A DNA stretch of 32,513 bases, taken from contig BFEA01000343.1 of assembly GCA_003427395.1 (NCBI GenBank), positions 202,921-235,433 of the forward strand. The letters run 5' to 3'. The notes below the pieces were generated by a model. It did no database searches. It saw only the letters and a list, made by a program, of their open reading frames with translations, and was not told where the DNA came from. Positions 30,565-32,513 of the stretch are shown in pieces. Source of the DNA: Chara braunii. Its lineage: Eukaryota > Streptophyta > Charophyceae > Charales > Characeae. The first letter of the stretch is position 1, and each line of letters begins with the position of its first letter. The translations under genes were made by a program, and so were the position numbers.

Positions 30565-30945
30565 ATGTGCACTGACGGCCCCAACCCGACCGAGCGCCAA
30601 CTTCCCGTGCCCCCGCTGCGCCCCTTCCCGTACAACGAGGAATATGTGTATGCGAGTGGGACGTACGAGAAGCCGTCGCCAAGATCGAAGGACGTTATTT
30701 CTTTCCTCCCAAAACTCGGTGTTCTGGATTTGTCGATGCGGGTTTTATTATCATCGATATGCACTTCCCGCCATATTCGTTGTTGCTGCTCTTTAACGAA
30801 CAAATCGTCGTATGGGCGGCAGTGGAACCTCATTGGCCTAATACACTGTGCAGAGATTGCCGCCGCTTCGAACGCTACCAGGCCAAGGGATTCCACTACC
30901 GCACACGTGGTGAGGACAAGCACAAGGAAAGAGTCACTCGATTGA
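30565..30945 (+). CDS. candidate first exon of an unrecognised gene
   Basis: An ATG in good context (CTGCCATGTG) starts a frame whose first ~45 codons are strikingly GC3-rich and Pro-rich (MCTDGPNPTERQLPVPPLRP, then FPYNEEYVYASGTYEKPSPR), unlike the surrounding AT-rich DNA. After about codon 50 the coding character fades. A donor may lie between 30700 and 30740. A further protein-like piece in another frame is bounded by GTGCAG (near 30853) and CACACGTG|GTGAG (near 30909), reading DCRRFERYQAKGFHYRTR. Minus and other + frames are also open over this interval (to about 31296), so strand and exon structure are uncertain. No domain was recognised. Confidence 0.3.
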   Translation: MCTDGPNPTERQLPVPPLRPFPYNEEYVYASGTYEKPSPRSKDVISFLPKLGVLDLSMRVLLSSICTSRHIRCCCSLTNKSSYGRQWNLIGLIHCAEIAAASNATRPRDSTTAHVVRTSTRKESLD

Positions 30946-31395
30946 GACCCTCCACATCGGATTCGGAATTGTGCAGCGAACGCCGACGGGACCTCGTCCA
31001 CAAACGGGATACGACATATGTACCTGCCCCTTTTCACTCGAAACGTAGAGCAACGGCCCGCTGGGAAGTTCAACGATACTTTTTGGATTGAATTTCCCGT
31101 AGGTGCGAGGGCCTTTTTCTCCCGACAAACCCTCGCGGCGATGGACCTTCGTCTTGCTCCAGTCGGACCAACACGGGGTATTTCAGTTTTGTCTGTGTCC
31201 CCACACTCAATTTTCCAAAAATCCTTGGCACACCCCATCTATGCTGTCTTTCCCAGCCCCCTTTCCTCAAACCAAAACACTCCGAGCGAAAGATAGCACA
31301 GGGCGTGAGGTTGAGCGTCTAGGGCCCTTATTTTCTGTCTGGTCGGGCCCTGCAGGCCCGTGTGGCTGAGCAGTATGCCACATCCAACCTGTTTA
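30946..31395. other. spacer or possible continuation of the candidate gene
   Basis: A + frame at 31018-31296 includes a protein-like segment (AGKFNDTFWIEFPVGARAFF), but it is in a different phase from the candidate exon and lacks a recognised family. A GGGCCCTGCAGGCCC palindrome lies near 31345. Confidence 0.35.
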
Positions 31396-31398
31396 TGC

Positions 31399-31455
31399 GT
31401 GTGTGTGTTTGTATGTTATCAACCTGTGTGTGTGTTTGTATGTTATCAACCTGTG
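31399..31455 (+). repeat. 27-bp tandem repeat, two copies
   Basis: GTGTGTTTGTATGTTATCAA followed by CCT occurs twice, 27 bp apart (GTTATCAACCT at 31415 and 31442). Confidence 0.85.
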
Positions 31456-31520
31456 CGTGAGTTCATGTGTCTGCATGGATGTTGTGAAGGCGTCTCTGAG
31501 CGTGTCCTATAAGAGAAGTG

Positions 31521-31710
31521 CGTGTTCATCATACTGCAACCGTGCAGGGGTAGGATGGATATCACTACCAGTGTGGGTCCACTTTCAAACAGGGGGACAT
31601 GGACAGTGGTTAAGCCATCCGGCTGCTCAGGCCGAGATCACCCATTGGACTCTGTACAGGGTCGATCCAAGTTGTGCATAAAAGAACAATGCTTCTACAT
31701 GGTATTGGGG
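31521..31710 (+). mobile_element. tRNA-like SINE-type repeat, copy 1
   Basis: Shared landmarks with copy 2, in order: CATACTGCAACCGTGCAGGG (31530), a G.GTCCACTTTCAAAC segment, ACAGTGGTTAAG (tRNA D-arm/A-box-like), GGCTGCTCAGGCCGA, GGGTCGATCCAAG (31659), GTGCATAAAA and TATTGGGG. The order resembles a tRNA-derived head. The B-box-like GGTTCGATTCC seen in copy 2 is not well preserved in this copy. Confidence 0.55.
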
Positions 31711-31777
31711 CTTGGTGGCTACGAGGGCTATGCCCTGTAGGAGGGTCTCGGATGAGTCTCAGGCGATGCCGTGTGGG

Positions 31778-31986
31778 GAGAGTGTACACTCATACTGCAA
31801 CTGTGCAGGGTGGGGAGGATTTCAGTACCGGTATGGTTCCACTTTTTAACACTGCGCGATTGTTCCGGTGATCAAGGCGTCTGGCTGTTCTGGCTGTTCA
31901 GACCGAAAGGCCCAGTTCGATTCCTTGCAGGCTAGGGTCGATCCGAGCTGTGCGTAAAATACTCATCTTGTGCTGTATTGGGGGGG
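31778..31986 (+). mobile_element. tRNA-like SINE-type repeat, copy 2
   Basis: Landmarks: CATACTGCAACTGTGCAGGG (31791), GGTTCCACTTTTTAACAC, GTGATCAAGGCG (31868), a duplicated CTGGCTGTT followed by CAGACC, then GTTCGATTCC (31915-31924, matching the RNA polymerase III B-box/T-arm consensus), GGGTCGATCCGAG (31935), GTGCGTAAAA and TATTGGGGGG. GTCTG...CAGAC could form an anticodon-type stem. The internal duplication makes it unlikely to be a functional tRNA. Confidence 0.6.
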
Positions 31987-32057
31987 AAGGGGGTTCATGT
32001 ATTTGTGTTTGTGTTGCTTTTGTTTGGTTCTGAGCTGGTGCCTTTACCGCACGTTCG

Positions 32058-32063
32058 TGTGTG

Positions 32064-32100
<37 letters not shown>
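32058..32100 (+). repeat. (GT)n(GC)n microsatellite
   Basis: A GT run of about 30 bp ends in GCGCGCGC, a sequence prone to Z-DNA. Confidence 0.9.
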
Positions 32101-32129
32101 CTATACACAACAAAAAAAGCATATGACTG

Positions 32130-32185
32130 TGCCAGACTGTTTCGTCTGACTTTCACTGACTGATGTTCACCGACTCATGTACGTG
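32130..32185 (-). ncRNA. degenerate hammerhead relative (probably inactive)
   Basis: On the minus strand this region reads ATGAGTCGGTGAA, a ~14-nt insertion that repeats the stem II motif (GTCAGTGAAAGTCA), then GACGAAACAGTCTGGCACAG. It parallels the intact hammerhead GATGAGTCGGTGAA...GACGAAACAGTTTGTCACAG at 16004-16042. The CTG of the core, stem I and the cleavage-side strand are not recognisable, so cleavage is unlikely. Confidence 0.5.
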
Positions 32186-32189
32186 ACTT

Positions 32190-32513
32190 AGTGGCAAATA
32201 TGCATGTGTGTGTATGTGCCATTGCATGCCTGTGTGTTGTGTTTGTGTGTTAAGGGGAAGGGGACAAGGTGAATGTGTGTGCTTGGGTGTGGGCATGCTT
32301 CGTTTTTTTTCCTTTCTGTATTTTCGTTTCTGTCTGCGTGTGTGTAGTTTGTGTCTTGAGGGGGGGTTGAATGTGTGTGCTTAAGTGTGTTTATGCTTCA
32401 TTTATTTTCGTTTTTGTTTTCTTTTTCTTTTTGTTTGTGTGTGTGCTTGCACGTTGTGTTTATTTTGGGGGGAGGAAGGTGGGGTGAGAGGGTGCTCTGT
32501 GCTGTGCGTGTGT
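32190..32513 (+). repeat. GT-rich low-complexity tail
   Basis: Irregular TGTGTGTG/TTTGTGTG tracts and G-runs, with a loose internal repeat (GAATGTGTGTGCTT.(A/G)GTGTG near 32270 and 32369). No gene was seen. Confidence 0.8.

Noticed and set aside
1-32513. Search by eye for CRISPR arrays, bacterial operons, rRNA and intact tRNA genes
   Set aside because: Tandem arrays here lack unique spacers of constant length, and no ribosomal or complete tRNA sequence was recognised. The window is eukaryotic.

Overview
The window is eukaryotic nuclear DNA from a large, repeat-dominated genome. Evidence: no bacterial-style gene packing, long AT-rich spacers, many microsatellites, GT-AG splice-like junctions with CTAAC-type branch points, a decayed hAT transposase, tRNA-like SINE-type repeats and scaffold gaps. 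The hAT relic, the retrozyme-like hammerhead and the general texture suggest a streptophyte (land plant or charophyte alga). That is inference; nothing here is a diagnostic marker. No intact, confidently identifiable protein-coding gene is present, and most open frames come from low-complexity or repeat DNA.

Layout. 1-9 kb: a GAA tract with a possible pair of small exons, a G-triplet array, an A-rich tandem array with a built-in hairpin (1.9-2.6 kb), a cluster of inverted repeats (4.09-4.46 kb), a 91-bp satellite (5.1-5.85 kb), a candidate terminal exon on the minus strand (5.94-6.08 kb), a CT-rich minisatellite (6.7-7.6 kb) and a (CT)n tract. 9.7-13.35 kb: the only well-supported protein fossil, a minus-strand hAT transposase with BED-finger, DUF659-type core, hAT catalytic-region and C-terminal dimerisation remnants, broken by stops and frameshifts. 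Its tail carries an in-frame 225-bp tandem duplication. 13.86-14.79 kb: tandem ~122-bp units folded into a ~410-bp-armed inverted repeat. 15.36-16.04 kb: a 440-N gap flanked by ~76-bp direct repeats, the right one running straight into a complete type III hammerhead ribozyme. 16-22 kb: AT-rich spacer with a diverged ~290-bp repeat trio and a minus-strand coding-like relic with a coiled coil (19.74-20.46 kb). 22.35-27.6 kb: a composite ~1.6-kb repeat present twice in direct orientation, plus a partial copy and an inverted partial copy. 28.2-28.5 kb: untrimmed Nextera transposase/mate-pair junction adapters between CT microsatellites, i.e. an assembly artefact. 28.5-32.5 kb: splice-like candidate exons, a 46-bp tandem repeat, a 53-bp duplication with TATA-like boxes, a candidate first exon at 30565, two tandem SINE-like copies, a degenerate hammerhead relative on the minus strand, and GT-rich DNA.

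The most biologically interesting element is the hammerhead with its flanking duplicated sequence. It is compatible with a retrozyme-type non-autonomous retroelement whose other copy would lie in the gap. The most important caution is the adapter contamination at 28.26-28.40 kb, which makes the local join unreliable.
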